A stretch of 64,000 nucleotides of DNA from assembly GCF_009904055.1 (NCBI RefSeq), contig NZ_WYDP01000012.1:1-64000 (forward strand), given 5' to 3'. Every line of letters begins with the position of its first letter. The stretch's first letter is position 1. Shown in pieces: positions 1 through 19,131 of this stretch. Source of the DNA: Rubellimicrobium sp. CFH 75288. Its GTDB lineage: Bacteria; Pseudomonadota; Alphaproteobacteria; Rhodobacterales; Rhodobacteraceae. The position numbers and the translations under genes are program-made. The notes below the pieces were generated by a model. The model was given only the letters and a program-made list of their open reading frames with translations. It searched no databases and was not told where the DNA came from.

Positions 1-23
1 CGCTCAAACTTCGCCTTCGCCAT
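1..23 (-). CDS. tuf: Elongation factor Tu, first codons only
   Basis: Only the first seven or so codons are in the window; the gene runs off the left edge. The reverse complement from 23 reads M-A-K-A-K-F-E, the usual start of alphaproteobacterial EF-Tu, which delivers aminoacyl-tRNA to the ribosome. Its place directly after fusA is the classical str operon order (rpsL, rpsG, fusA, tuf), which supports the call despite the short overlap. Confidence 0.85.
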
Positions 24-111
24 TGGGTCTCGTCCTTGGTTGGGTGGCGCCGCACCGGGGCGCGGCCTCTCGGGGGATGGCGCGGGCGGGGCAGACCCCC
101 GCCCCCGGCCG

Positions 112-2235
<2,124 letters not shown>

Positions 2236-2244
2236 GGGCGATCC

Positions 2245-2718
<474 letters not shown>

Positions 2719-2726
2719 TCAGATCC

Positions 2727-3098
2727 TCACTTGGGACGCTTGGCGCCGTACTTGGAGCGGCGCTGCTTGCGGTTCTTGACCCCCTGCGTGTCCAGCACGC
2801 CCCGCAGGATGTGATAGCGCACGCCCGGAAGGTCCTTGACCCGGCCCCCCCGGATCAGCACCACCGAGTGCTCCTGGAGGTTGTGGCTCTCGCCGGGGAT
2901 GTAGGAGATCACCTCGTAGCCGTTCGACAGCCGCACCTTGGCGACCTTGCGCATGGCCGAGTTCGGCTTCTTGGGGGTCGTCGTGTAGACGCGCGTGCAG
3001 ACGCCGCGCTTCTGCGGGCACCCCTCGAGGTGCTGCGACTTCGAGCGGGCCACCTGGGGCTGCCGGGGCTTCCGGATCAGCTGCTGGATCGTCGGCAT
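2727..3098 (-). CDS. rpsL: 30S ribosomal protein S12
   Basis: This 123-residue protein is S12, which sits at the decoding centre and influences translational accuracy. I chose the internal start [10 protein letters not shown] rather than the longer in-frame extension to 3305, because it gives exactly the usual family length and the family's universal N-terminus. Lysines in TPKKPNS (residue 43) and RVKDLP (about 88) are the ordinary streptomycin-sensitive type. It is the first gene of the str operon, with a candidate promoter and leader terminator upstream at 3183-3354. Confidence 0.98.
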   Translation of the reverse strand: MPTIQQLIRKPRQPQVARSKSQHLEGCPQKRGVCTRVYTTTPKKPNSAMRKVAKVRLSNGYEVISYIPGESHNLQEHSVVLIRGGRVKDLPGVRYHILRGVLDTQGVKNRKQRRSKYGAKRPK

Positions 3099-3182
3099 GG
3101 GGTTCCTGTTCCCGTTTCCTGTCTCTGTGCCGCGGGCCCCGACGGGTCCGCCCTGTTTCGCCCCGCGGCACGCGCGAAGCAC

Positions 3183-3223
3183 AAAAAACCCGCATCGTTC
3201 CCGCCACCTGCGGAACGATGCGG
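3183..3223 (-). terminator. Intrinsic terminator in the rpsL leader
   Basis: On the minus strand a perfect 12-bp stem (CCGCATCGTTCC at 3223-3212, GGAACGATGCGG at 3201-3190) with a 10-nt loop is followed at once by a run of T (complement of AAAAAA at 3183-3188). This is a textbook rho-independent terminator, but it lies about 85 bp upstream of rpsL and downstream of a good promoter. It could act as an attenuator of the str operon, or stop antisense transcription coming through the glycosyltransferase from rpoC. Confidence 0.8.
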
Positions 3224-3325
3224 TCGGTCTCAGAGGATCGGGGTGTCGCCCACCCGGATCGTGACCACGCATCTCTTCTCGCCCGCCCCAGGGCGCCGGA
3301 CGCATCCGGGGCCGGAAGTGCGCGC

Positions 3326-3354
3326 GACATAAGGGATGGGGCCGGGCGTGTCAA
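3326..3354 (-). promoter_or_regulatory. Candidate sigma-70 promoter of the str operon
   Basis: On the minus strand TTGACA (complement of 3349-3354) is separated by 17 bp from TATGTC (complement of 3326-3331). The -35 hexamer matches the consensus and the spacing is ideal; the -10 is weak. Transcription would begin near 3319 and run through the leader terminator before rpsL. A 12-codon GTG-initiated frame (3268 to 3230) ends 7 bp before the terminator stem. Confidence 0.6.
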
Positions 3355-3455
3355 CACCGCCCCCGCCGCGGCAGCGCGCCGCGCCTGCCCGGAACGGCTC
3401 CCGGCCCGCCGCGCCCGGCTGGACGGGCGCCGCCCCCTCGTGCTTGAACCCGCGC

Positions 3456-4448
3456 ATGAGCCTCTGCCCCGTCCAGCCGCCCGGCGCCGAACGGCTGCTC
3501 GTCTTCGCGGCCATGCGCAACGAGGGCGCCTTTGCCGTCGAATGGCTCTGCTGGCAGAGGATGCTGGGCTTCCATGCCCTGATCGCGCTCAACGACTGCA
3601 CCGATCGCTCGCCCGACCTGCTCGGCGCCTTCGAGCGGGCGGGCTGGTGCACGCTGGTCGCGCACAGCCCCCGCCCCGGCCAGACCGCCAAGCAATCCGC
3701 CTTTCGCGCCATCCGGGGCCATCCCCTGCTGCGCTGGGCCGACTGGCTCTGGGTCTGCGACGCCGACGAGTTCCTCGTCCCCCTGGAGGCCGAGGATGCC
3801 AGCGGCCTTCTCGACCGGCTGGGCCGCGACGCCGAGGGCTGGGCCATCCACTGGCGCTGCTTCGGCGACGGCGGGCAGGCACGCTGGTCCGACCGTCCGG
3901 TGCACCGCACCTTCCTGCGCGCCGCCCCGCGTGCCAAGGGAATCAACGTCTTCGTCAAGACCCTGCTGCGCGATCCCCTGCGCTGGCGGCGCCTGACCGA
4001 TCACACCCCGATCGGCGCCGCAGGCGCGGCCGAGGACATCCGCGACACGGAGGGGCGCCGCCTCGCGCGGCTGGCGGGCCCCGACCGCCCCGTGCGCTTC
4101 TGCGAGGCCATCACCCACCGCCATGCCCAGGTGAACCACTACGTCATCCGCTGGACGGACAGCTTCGATCTCAAGCGCGGCACGCCCTCGGCCACGGCCG
4201 GAATCGACCGTTACACGGCGGGCTTCTTCCGCTCGCACAACGACAACAGCGAGGAGGACCGCTCGGCCCTGCGCTTCGCGGCCCGCTTCGACGCGCTCCA
4301 TGCCGAGGCGATGGCGCTGCCGGGGGTGCGGCGGCTGCACCACCTGTGCTGCATGGACTATGCCGCGCGTCTGGCCGCGCGGGCGGGTCTCTTGCCCGAG
4401 CAGGACCCCCGCTGGCGCCATCATCGCTCCGAGGCGCTCCGCCCCTGA
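3456..4448 (+). CDS. Glycosyltransferase, family 2-like
   Basis: This 330-residue protein resembles the short family 2-like transferases (Glyco_tranf_2_4 type) that add sugars in surface polysaccharide synthesis. It shows AMRNEGAFAVEW near the start, the ALNDCTDRS turn, and WVCDADEFLV, a DxD-like metal and nucleotide-sugar site near residue 105. I used the ATG at 3456 because homology-like sequence begins just after it; the upstream extension is low-complexity. There is no signal peptide or membrane segment. It lies alone on the plus strand between rpoC and rpsL, which transcribe the other way. The acceptor and sugar cannot be told from the sequence. Confidence 0.75.
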   Translation: MSLCPVQPPGAERLLVFAAMRNEGAFAVEWLCWQRMLGFHALIALNDCTDRSPDLLGAFERAGWCTLVAHSPRPGQTAKQSAFRAIRGHPLLRWADWLWVCDADEFLVPLEAEDASGLLDRLGRDAEGWAIHWRCFGDGGQARWSDRPVHRTFLRAAPRAKGINVFVKTLLRDPLRWRRLTDHTPIGAAGAAEDIRDTEGRRLARLAGPDRPVRFCEAITHRHAQVNHYVIRWTDSFDLKRGTPSATAGIDRYTAGFFRSHNDNSEEDRSALRFAARFDALHAEAMALPGVRRLHHLCCMDYAARLAARAGLLPEQDPRWRHHRSEALRP

Positions 4449-4605
4449 GCGGGCGCGATTCGGCCACCGCCGGTCCTGTCAAGGCGTTGCGCGGACGGGG
4501 CGCGGTGCGCGCGGTGATGCAGGGATTCGTTAACCCTCCGCGGCGATCCTGCCCGCATGACGCCGAATCCCTGCTCCCGCACCGACTTGCCCGCGCCCAT
4601 GCAGA

Positions 4606-4627
4606 AGGCCCCCGTCTCCGGGGGCCT
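4606..4627 (-). terminator. Hairpin after rpoC
   Basis: AGGCCCCCG-TCTC-CGGGGGCCT forms a perfect 9-bp stem with a 4-nt loop, beginning 44 bp past the rpoC stop. Read on the minus strand it is followed by TTCTGC rather than a clean T run. It is a plausible end point for the rpoBC transcript, or a processing and stability hairpin. Confidence 0.55.
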
Positions 4628-4670
4628 CCGCAGGGCTGCCCGCCCGTGGCCGGACCGGCGCCGGGCCCGA

Positions 4671-8921
<4,251 letters not shown>

Positions 8922-8993
8922 CCTGTTCCCTTTCAGGGGAAATGGGGGGACACGGGCGGCCCTGCCGGGCCGCCCCGGAGGGCGGACGGGGGG

Positions 8994-13133
<4,140 letters not shown>

Positions 13134-13379
13134 GTGGCTCGCGACCCTCTGTGTCTGTGGGACCGGGGCGCCGCCGGGGGCGCGGCGCCCTGTCCCGTCA
13201 GGGGGGATATATCGGGGGTCCATCCGCAGGAGCCGTCCCACCGGCCCCGCACCGACCCGCCCGACCGATCCGGAAGGAAGGCCCCGCAGGGCCGCCCGTC
13301 AGGAACGGTCGGGCCGGGGCCGCGATCGCACGGCCCCAGCCCAGTCGATCCGCCCCGGACGGGGCGGGTTGCCCGGGAA

Positions 13380-13760
13380 TCAGGCCAGCTCGACCTTGGC
13401 GCCGGCTTCCTCGAGCTTCTTCTTCATCGCCTCGGCATCGGCCTTGGCAATGCCTTCCTTGACCTTGCCGCCCTGCTCCACGAGGTCCTTGGCCTCCTTC
13501 AGGCCCAGGCCCGTGATCGCGCGCACTTCCTTGATCACGTTGATCTTGTTGGCGCCCGCGTCCTTGAGCACGACGTCGAACTCGGTCTTTTCCTCCTCGG
13601 CCGGGGCGGCGGCGCCCGCGGCGGGACCGGCGGCCATCATCACCGCGCCGCCGGCGGCGGGCTCGATGCCGTACTTGTCCTTGAGGATCTGCTTCAGCTC
13701 CTGGGCTTCCAGAAGGGTGAGGCCGACGATCTGTTCGGCCAGTTGGTTGAGATCAGCCAT
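13380..13760 (-). CDS. rplL: 50S ribosomal protein L7/L12
   Basis: This 126-residue acidic protein forms the flexible stalk dimers that recruit and activate translational GTPases. The N-terminal dimerisation helix ([18 protein letters not shown]) is followed by an alanine-rich hinge ([15 protein letters not shown]). The C-terminal domain ending [13 protein letters not shown] includes the factor-binding [14 protein letters not shown] helix. It follows rplJ by 72 bp. Stalk proteins are needed in several copies per ribosome, which fits the spaced arrangement before rpoB, but I cannot assign the regulatory mechanism. Confidence 0.98.
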   Translation of the reverse strand: MADLNQLAEQIVGLTLLEAQELKQILKDKYGIEPAAGGAVMMAAGPAAGAAAPAEEEKTEFDVVLKDAGANKINVIKEVRAITGLGLKEAKDLVEQGGKVKEGIAKADAEAMKKKLEEAGAKVELA

Positions 13761-13832
13761 GTGTCCGTCTTTCCGTTGGGTTGGGTTTCCGGCGCGGGGA
13801 ACCGGCGGCCCCCCGCGGCGTGGCGTCGCGCA

Positions 13833-14348
13833 TCAGGCGGCGGCCTTCTCCTCCAGCGTGCTGAGGATGCCCGCGATGTTCGCGGCAGGCGCCCCGATCG
13901 CCCCGGCGAGGCCGGCGGCCGGCGCCCCGATGCAGGCCACGACGGAAGCGATCAGCTCCTCGCGGCTCGGCAGCTGGGCGACGGCCTTGACCCCGGCCGG
14001 GTCCAGGATCGTGTCCCCCATCGCGCCCCCCAGGACCACGAACTTGTCGTTGGTCTTGGCAAAGGCATCGACCACCTTGGCCGCGGCCACGGGGTCTTCC
14101 GAAAAGGAGAACACGGTCATGCCCGTCAGGAGGGACGCCATGCCGGAGCCCGGCTTCCCCTCCAGGGCGATCTTGGCGAGCCTGTTCTTGGCCACGCGCA
14201 CGGACCCGCCCGCCTCGCGCATGCGCGCGCGCAGGTCCTGCATCTGGGCGACGGTCATGCCTTCGTAGCGGGCGACCACCACGACGCCAGAGCTTTCGAA
14301 GATCCGGCCGAGTTCCTCGACCACCTGCTCTTTCTTGGCTCTATCCAC
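13833..14348 (-). CDS. rplJ: 50S ribosomal protein L10
   Basis: This 171-residue protein anchors the L7/L12 dimers to 23S rRNA and in many bacteria represses its own operon. I take the GTG at 14348 as start: it is preceded by a GGAG ribosome site about 9 bp upstream and opens with [13 protein letters not shown], the usual beginning. The region [12 protein letters not shown] is the RNA-binding part. The C-terminal helix, [12 protein letters not shown], is where L7/L12 docks. An ATG extension to 14423 is open but not family-like. Confidence 0.96.
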   Translation of the reverse strand: MDRAKKEQVVEELGRIFESSGVVVVARYEGMTVAQMQDLRARMREAGGSVRVAKNRLAKIALEGKPGSGMASLLTGMTVFSFSEDPVAAAKVVDAFAKTNDKFVVLGGAMGDTILDPAGVKAVAQLPSREELIASVVACIGAPAAGLAGAIGAPAANIAGILSTLEEKAAA

Positions 14349-14621
14349 GTTCCGTCTCCAAGTTGGGGTTGCCCCCGGCTCATGACGCGACCCCGGACGG
14401 GGCCGCGCGTGGGTCCGTCTCACGGAACCCGAGCCTCGGACAGCCCGCGGGTGGTCTCCCCCCCGACGGAAAGCCTCCTCTCGCGTCCCGCCTCGGGAAG
14501 GACTTCCGGGACGGGACTCGCGCCCCCTCCCCGCCCTCCGTCTCGGACAGGACGGGGTTGCGGCCCCGAAGGGCCGTCCCCCGCCGAAACCCCCCGGCCC
14601 CGAAGGCCCGGGAGGAACCCG
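14349..14621 (-). promoter_or_regulatory. rplA-rplJ intergenic leader
   Basis: This 273-bp gap sits where the L10 leader, an autoregulatory mRNA element bound by L10-L12, is found in many bacteria. The sequence is GC-rich and has short inverted repeats such as GGAAG-GA-CTTCC near 14499, but I could not fold it into the known leader. The call rests on position; it may also hold a promoter for rplJL-rpoBC. Confidence 0.35.
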
Positions 14622-15326
14622 TCAGGCCGCGCCGCCCGTGGCGGTGGACAGGTCCACCGACACGCCCGGCCCCATCGTGGAGGCGATGGACACCTTCTTG
14701 AGATAGGTGCCCTTGGCCCCCGCCGGCTTGGCGCGGCTCACCGCGTCCACGAAGGCGCGGATGTTCTGGGCGAGCTTGTCGGCCTCAAACGAGGTCTTGC
14801 CGACCCCGCCATGGACGATGCCCGCCTTTTCGACCTTGAACTGGACCTGGCCGCCCTTGGCCGCGCGCACGGCCTCGGCCACGTCGGGCGTCACCGTGCC
14901 GACCTTGGGGTTCGGCATCAGGTTGCGCGGGCCCAGGATCTTGCCCAGCCGCCCGACCAGCGGCATCATGTCCGGCGTGGCGATGCAGCGGTCGAAGTCG
15001 ATGCGGCCGTTCTGGATCTCCTGCACCAGGTCCTCGGCCCCGACGATGTCGGCCCCCGCCTCGCGCGCCTGATCGGCCTTGTCGCCGCGGGCGAATACGG
15101 CCACGCGGACCGTCTTGCCCGTCCCGTTGGGCAGCAGCACCGTGCCGCGCACCATCTGGTCCGCATGCCGCGGGTCCACGCCGAGATTCACGGCGATCTC
15201 CACCGTCTCGTCGAACTTGGCCGAGGCATGCTCCTTGACGAGCGCCACGGCCTCCTCGAGGGGCAGGTTCGCCTTGTTCGCAAAGGCGGCGCGGGCCGCC
15301 CGGATACGCTTTCCGACCTTGGCCAT
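14622..15326 (-). CDS. rplA: 50S ribosomal protein L1
   Basis: This 234-residue protein forms the L1 stalk that moves deacylated tRNA out of the exit site. In many bacteria L1 also represses translation of the L11 operon by binding the mRNA. The start [15 protein letters not shown], the block [17 protein letters not shown] and the signature region [19 protein letters not shown] are all present. It begins 3 bp past the rplK stop, so the two are co-translated. Length is normal. Confidence 0.98.
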   Translation of the reverse strand: MAKVGKRIRAARAAFANKANLPLEEAVALVKEHASAKFDETVEIAVNLGVDPRHADQMVRGTVLLPNGTGKTVRVAVFARGDKADQAREAGADIVGAEDLVQEIQNGRIDFDRCIATPDMMPLVGRLGKILGPRNLMPNPKVGTVTPDVAEAVRAAKGGQVQFKVEKAGIVHGGVGKTSFEADKLAQNIRAFVDAVSRAKPAGAKGTYLKKVSIASTMGPGVSVDLSTATGGAA

Positions 15327-15329
15327 GGC

Positions 15330-15782
15330 TCAGCCCTTCACCTCGATGCCCATGGACTTCGCCGAGCCCAGGATCGTCTGCATGGCGGCCTCGACGCTGA
15401 TCGCGTTGAGGTCCTTCATCTTCGCCTCGGCGATCTCGCGCACCTGCGCCAGCGTGACGGTCCCCGCCACCTCCTTGCCGGGCTTGGTCGCGGCCTTGGG
15501 CCGGTTGCGCTTGCCCTGCGGCTTCAGACCCGCGGCCTTCTTGAGATAGTAGGAGGCGGGCGGCGTCTTGAGCTCCATGGAGAAGCTCTTGTCCTGGTAG
15601 TAGGTGATCACCACCGGGACGGGCGCGCCAGCCTCGATGTCGGCCGTCTTGGCATTGAACTGCTTGACGAACTCCATGATGTTGATGCCCCGCTGACCCA
15701 GCGCCGGGCCGACGGGGGGCGAGGGGTTCGCCTGCTGCGCCTTCACCTGCAGCTTCAGCGACCCGATGACTTTCTTGGCCAT
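15330..15782 (-). CDS. rplK: 50S ribosomal protein L11
   Basis: This 150-residue protein binds the GTPase-associated region of 23S rRNA and is needed for the RelA stringent response and thiopeptide binding. The N-terminal [19 protein letters not shown] holds the prolines of the thiostrepton site. The C-terminal RNA-binding domain includes [15 protein letters not shown]. It follows nusG by 126 bp and precedes rplA by 3 bp. Confidence 0.98.
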   Translation of the reverse strand: MAKKVIGSLKLQVKAQQANPSPPVGPALGQRGINIMEFVKQFNAKTADIEAGAPVPVVITYYQDKSFSMELKTPPASYYLKKAAGLKPQGKRNRPKAATKPGKEVAGTVTLAQVREIAEAKMKDLNAISVEAAMQTILGSAKSMGIEVKG

Positions 15783-15908
15783 GAGCCGTTTCCCTATCTG
15801 TGGGGCGCCACGGCCCCCGGACCATCACCCCGCCGGCGCGCCGACGGGGCCCTTCGTGGCGCGGTGCGGGTCCGGGGCCGCGGCCCCCTTCCCTCCCGCG
15901 ACGGCTCC

Positions 15909-16442
15909 TCAGGCGATCTTGGTCACCTGGGAGAATTCCAGATCGACCGGGGTGGCCCGGCCGAAGATGGACACGGACACCTTGAGCCGCTGGTGCTCCT
16001 CGTCCACGCCTTCCACGGTGCCGTCGAACGCCTCGAACGGCCCGTCATTGACCTTCACGCGCTCGCCGATCTCGAAGCGGATCAGGTTGCGCGGCTGCTC
16101 CTGCCCCTCGGTCACGCGATGGAGGATGTCGTTGACCTCCGAATCGCGCATCGGGATGGGCCGGCCCTGCGGCCCCAGGAACCCCGTCACCCGGTTGATC
16201 GAGGTGATGAGGTGGTAGGTCTCGTCCGACATCTCCATGTGGACCAGCACATAGCCGGGCATGAAGCGCCGCTCGCTCGTCACCTTCTTGCCGCGGCGCA
16301 TCTCGATGACCTCCTCGGTCGGCACCACGACCTCGTCGATCTGCTCCTCGAGGCCCTGCTCCCTGGCCTTCTGGCGGATCTGCTCGGCGATCTTCTTCTC
16401 GAAGTTCGAAAGGACCGAGACCGAATACCAGCGCTTCGCCAT
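15909..16442 (-). CDS. nusG: Transcription elongation and antitermination factor NusG
   Basis: This 177-residue protein binds RNA polymerase at the clamp, suppresses pausing, and links transcription to Rho and the ribosome. I start it at MAKRWYSVSVLSNFEKK, the family start, rather than the open 17-codon extension. The NGN domain carries RRFMPGYVLVHMEM. The C-terminal KOW domain carries VNDGPFEAFDGTVEGVD, which contacts Rho or S10. It lies between secE and rplK in the standard order. Confidence 0.97.
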   Translation of the reverse strand: MAKRWYSVSVLSNFEKKIAEQIRQKAREQGLEEQIDEVVVPTEEVIEMRRGKKVTSERRFMPGYVLVHMEMSDETYHLITSINRVTGFLGPQGRPIPMRDSEVNDILHRVTEGQEQPRNLIRFEIGERVKVNDGPFEAFDGTVEGVDEEHQRLKVSVSIFGRATPVDLEFSQVTKIA

Positions 16443-16604
16443 GCCTGCCGCACCATCCTTGGGGGCGCCACGACCCCAGCCTGCCTCCGACAAGAAAACG
16501 GGCCGGAGGCCGCGAATCGCCGCAGCCTGTCCCGTCCCGTCAGAGCCCGGTGTCCCTACACGCCCCCGGCCGAAAGCGCAAGGGCCCCGTTGCCCGACCT
16601 CTGC

Positions 16605-16802
16605 CTAGTGCCCGAACAGCCCGAGAAGACCGGTCAGACCCGACCGGATCACGAGATCCACGAGGCTGAAGAACACCGCCGCGAGGCCCGCCAGCAGCAG
16701 CACCATCAGCGTGGTCAGCGCCACCTCGCGCCGGTTGGGCCAGACGACCTTGGCGATCTCGGCCCGGGTCTGCTGGATGAACTCGATGGGATTGGTGGCC
16801 AT
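16605..16802 (-). CDS. secE: Preprotein translocase subunit SecE
   Basis: This 65-residue protein clamps SecY in the SecYEG protein-conducting channel. It has the short single-span form: an amphipathic helix with VVWPNRREV, then one membrane segment (LTTLMVLLLAGLAAVFFSLVD) and a short tail. I start at MATNPIEFIQQ; an open extension to 16859 adds a basic tract with no family support. It precedes nusG by 162 bp. No tRNA-Trp gene lies upstream, although that is common in other bacteria. Confidence 0.95.
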   Translation of the reverse strand: MATNPIEFIQQTRAEIAKVVWPNRREVALTTLMVLLLAGLAAVFFSLVDLVIRSGLTGLLGLFGH

Positions 16803-16871
16803 GGCGCGGCTCCTCCGCTCGGACCGCCCGCGCTTACGGGACGGGGGGCTCCCGGTCAAGCCGCCCCGGCG

Positions 16872-17414
16872 TCACGCCCCCGCGACCGCGCCCCCCGGCG
16901 CGCGGAACGGAAAGACCCCCGCCGCCTCCCACGGCCCGCCGCGATAGCGCCACAGCCGCAGCCCTTCGGCCACCGCCTCCCAGGGGGCAAAGCCGGCCGA
17001 CAGCCGCTCCAAGGTCGCGCGCGCCTCGGCCGGGCTCACCTTGTTCTGGATCGTCGCATGGGGTCGCCAGCCGCCCGCGTCCTGCGGGGTCAGGCGCCCG
17101 GCAAAGCAGCCTGCGATCCGCCCGCGCAAGGATGCGGCCTCCGGCGCCTCGACCCGCAGCGCCACGCCGCGCCCCAGCGGCATGAGCGCGGCAAAGCGCA
17201 CGGCAAAGGGCGCCACCCCCGCCCCCTCCGCCGCCAGCAGCCGCGCCACCTCCTCCTCCGCCCCGCCGGGCAGGTGGTGGAACAGCGTCACATGCGCCGG
17301 CACGCGGTTGAGCGCGGGCGGGAAATGCGCGCGCCGCAATGCATCCAGCCGGGCGAATCCGTCCGGGTCCAGGTCCAGCGTCAGGATGAGCGGCGCAGCA
17401 CCCTCCCCCTCCAT
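16872..17414 (-). CDS. 2H phosphoesterase, 2'-5' RNA ligase family
   Basis: This 180-residue protein has the two His-x-Thr motifs that define the 2H phosphoesterases: HVTLFHHL near residue 40 and HATIQNK near residue 125. Family members act on 2'-5' or cyclic phosphates in RNA or nucleotides; the in vivo substrate here cannot be inferred. It lacks the HxTL spacing details I would need to call ThpR with confidence. It lies 9 bp downstream of cbiX and 69 bp upstream of secE on the same strand, so it may share the cbiX transcript. Confidence 0.8.
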   Translation of the reverse strand: MEGEGAAPLILTLDLDPDGFARLDALRRAHFPPALNRVPAHVTLFHHLPGGAEEEVARLLAAEGAGVAPFAVRFAALMPLGRGVALRVEAPEAASLRGRIAGCFAGRLTPQDAGGWRPHATIQNKVSPAEARATLERLSAGFAPWEAVAEGLRLWRYRGGPWEAAGVFPFRAPGGAVAGA

Positions 17415-17423
17415 GCGCCGCCC

Positions 17424-18626
17424 TCAGCGCCGCCCCTTGAGCGTCGCCAGGGCCGAAAGAGGGCCCAGCGGGTGATCCGCATGGGGATAGGGCGGGTGGT
17501 GATGCCCGTGATTCCCGTGCCCATGGTGATGGTGGTGATGGTGCCCGCCCGGTCCGTGCCAGTGCACATGCCCGTCCCCGTGGTCGTGCCAGCCCCCCGC
17601 CGCGCGGTCGTGCGCGACATGGCCCAGCGGCTCGGCCGCGGCGGGCAGCAGCCGGCAGACCCCCGTGCAGAAATCGTCGCAGAGCGTGCAGGCCGCGACG
17701 TTGGAGCCGGGCGCCTGCGCCCCCTGCCCCTCGACATGGTGGTGGTGGCTCTCCTGCGGGGCGCCGACCTCGGCCTCGAAGCCCAGCACCTGCGTGCGGT
17801 ACTTGCACATCTGGCAGTTCGGGGGTGGCACGCCCTCCACCTGCTCGGTCGCGCGCTCGGCAAAGGTGCGCAGCACCTCGGGATGCAGGCCCAGATAGGG
17901 CGCGTCCACCCAGTCCGTCCCCGGATGCTCGGCCGCCACGCGGCCCGTGAAGCCGCGGATGCGGTCCACCAGCACGCCCGAGAACAGGAAATAGGGAAAC
18001 ACCACCACCCGCCGGTAGCCCAGCCGCGCGACATGGCGCAGGCAGGGCTCGACCAGCGGAAAGGTCACGCCCGAATAGCCCACCTCGCACCACCCAAGGC
18101 CCAGCCCCTCCCACAGCAGCCGCGCCACCTTGGAGACGTTGGCATTGGCATCGGGGTCGGACGCGCCCCGCCCGATCACGACGAGGCAGGTGTCGTGCAG
18201 CGCCACGGGACCGCGCTGCGCGTCCGCCCGCGCGATCGCCTCGCGCACGCGGGCGGCGGCGGCGGCGACCATCTTCGGGTCCACCCCCAGCTCCCGCCCG
18301 TAGGAGACCGGCACGCCCGAGCGCGCGGACCAGGTCGACAGAACCGTGGGGATGTCGTTCTTGCTGTGCATCGCCGCAAACAGCATCCCCGGCACGGCCA
18401 GGATGCGCCCCGCTCCCCGCTCGCGCAGCCGGTCGAGCCCCTCGCGCAGCACGGGGTTGGCGAACTCGAGATAGCCGTGCTCGAGCAGCCAGCCCTCGGG
18501 CAGGTGCGGCGGCAGCGCGGCGGCGAGCGCGGCGAATTCCGCCACCGCCCCCGCATCGCGCGACCCGTGCCCGCAGAGCAGGACACCGATCCGCTCGCCG
18601 GCCCGTTCCGCGGCGGCGGCGCTCAC
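17424..18626 (-). CDS. cbiX: Sirohydrochlorin cobaltochelatase, long CbiX
   Basis: This 400-residue protein inserts cobalt into sirohydrochlorin early in anaerobic cobalamin synthesis. The N-terminal chelatase domain starts VLLCGHGSRD, with a metal-site histidine. A second half continues through SGVTFPLVEPCLRHV. The C-terminus has the hallmarks of long-form CbiX: cysteines for an Fe-S centre (NCQMCKYR and CTLCDDFCTGVC) and a His-rich tail (residues about 350-390, HxH runs) thought to store or buffer metal. The start is a GTG overlapping the stop of the upstream small gene (GTGA), so translation is coupled. Longer in-frame extension is not conserved-looking. Confidence 0.9.
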   Translation of the reverse strand: MSAAAAERAGERIGVLLCGHGSRDAGAVAEFAALAAALPPHLPEGWLLEHGYLEFANPVLREGLDRLRERGAGRILAVPGMLFAAMHSKNDIPTVLSTWSARSGVPVSYGRELGVDPKMVAAAAARVREAIARADAQRGPVALHDTCLVVIGRGASDPDANANVSKVARLLWEGLGLGWCEVGYSGVTFPLVEPCLRHVARLGYRRVVVFPYFLFSGVLVDRIRGFTGRVAAEHPGTDWVDAPYLGLHPEVLRTFAERATEQVEGVPPPNCQMCKYRTQVLGFEAEVGAPQESHHHHVEGQGAQAPGSNVAACTLCDDFCTGVCRLLPAAAEPLGHVAHDRAAGGWHDHGDGHVHWHGPGGHHHHHHHGHGNHGHHHPPYPHADHPLGPLSALATLKGRR

Positions 18627-18829
18627 CCCCGCCGCTCCGCGCGCGCGCGCCCGTCGCGCCGGTCGCGCCGGCGCAGCATCGCCCCCGCGGCCCAGGCCGT
18701 CACCAGCGCGGCGAGGCCCAGGGCCCCCGCGGCCAGCCAGTGGTCGTGGCCCGCGCTTTCGGCGACATGGCCCGGATGGGCGAGGATCGGGGCCGGAAGA
18801 ACAAGCAGGACGGGCAGGATCGCGCGCAT
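18623..18829 (-). CDS. Small membrane protein, DUF6732-like
   Basis: This 68-residue protein has a signal-anchor-like start (MRAILPVLLVLPAPILA), a His-containing loop HPGHVAESAGHDHW, one further membrane segment, and a basic tail RRRDRRDGRARAERR. That pattern matches the small DUF6732 proteins found in Rhodobacteraceae. The His-rich loop together with GTGA coupling to cbiX suggests a role in cobalt supply or sensing, but that is inference from context. I use the internal ATG at 18829 because the longer frame lacks hydrophobic or family-like sequence. Confidence 0.65.
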   Translation of the reverse strand: MRAILPVLLVLPAPILAHPGHVAESAGHDHWLAAGALGLAALVTAWAAGAMLRRRDRRDGRARAERRG

Positions 18830-19131
18830 GGGGCACCTCGGGCTCGGGGCCGCGGGCGATCCGGGCGCGGGCGGCCGGGGCCGCCCTCGACGACGCGCGG
18901 CGCGGACCCCCAGTCGGGGTCGGCCCTGCCGCGCCACCTGTCCGGCCCCCGCGGGGCTTCGTCCCGTCCGCCATAGCGCCCCCAGCCCCCCGGCGCCAGA
19001 GGGGAAGCGGCGCCCCGGCCGCCGATCGCGTCATCGCCCGCCCCCCGCGCACAGCCCCTGCGCGCGCCGGTCCGTGGCCCCCGCACCGCCCGGCCCTATC
19101 CTCGTCGGTCACCCCAGTCAGGAGGACGCAC
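18830..19131. other. Intergenic gap between divergent genes
   Basis: This 302-bp gap separates the cbiX pair (minus) from the hydroquinone reductase (plus) and must hold both promoters, though neither is obvious. It is very GC-rich. The plus-strand end carries an AGGAGG ribosome site just before 19132. A cobalamin riboswitch was looked for on the minus strand and not convincingly found. Confidence 0.5.

Noticed and set aside
3099-3305. An N-terminal extension of S12 in frame with rpsL
   Set aside because: The extension is low-complexity, crosses the leader terminator, and the 123-residue form has the exact family length and start.
13134-13379. GC-rich inverted repeats in the rplL-rpoB gap as an attenuator
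   Set aside because: The stems are imperfect and no T run follows on the minus strand; they may be a processing site, but nothing specific can be supported.
16803-16871. tRNA-Trp expected upstream of secE in many bacteria
   Set aside because: No cloverleaf can be made from this 69-bp gap; no tRNA gene was found anywhere in the window.
18885-19105. Possible cobalamin riboswitch upstream of the cbiX pair (AGGGCC, CGGTG, GGGGCTGTGCGCGG, GCCGGACAGGTGGC on the minus strand)
   Set aside because: Only partial likeness to the B12-box and core motifs, in a sequence so GC-rich that such matches are expected. An Infernal search with the Rfam cobalamin model would decide.
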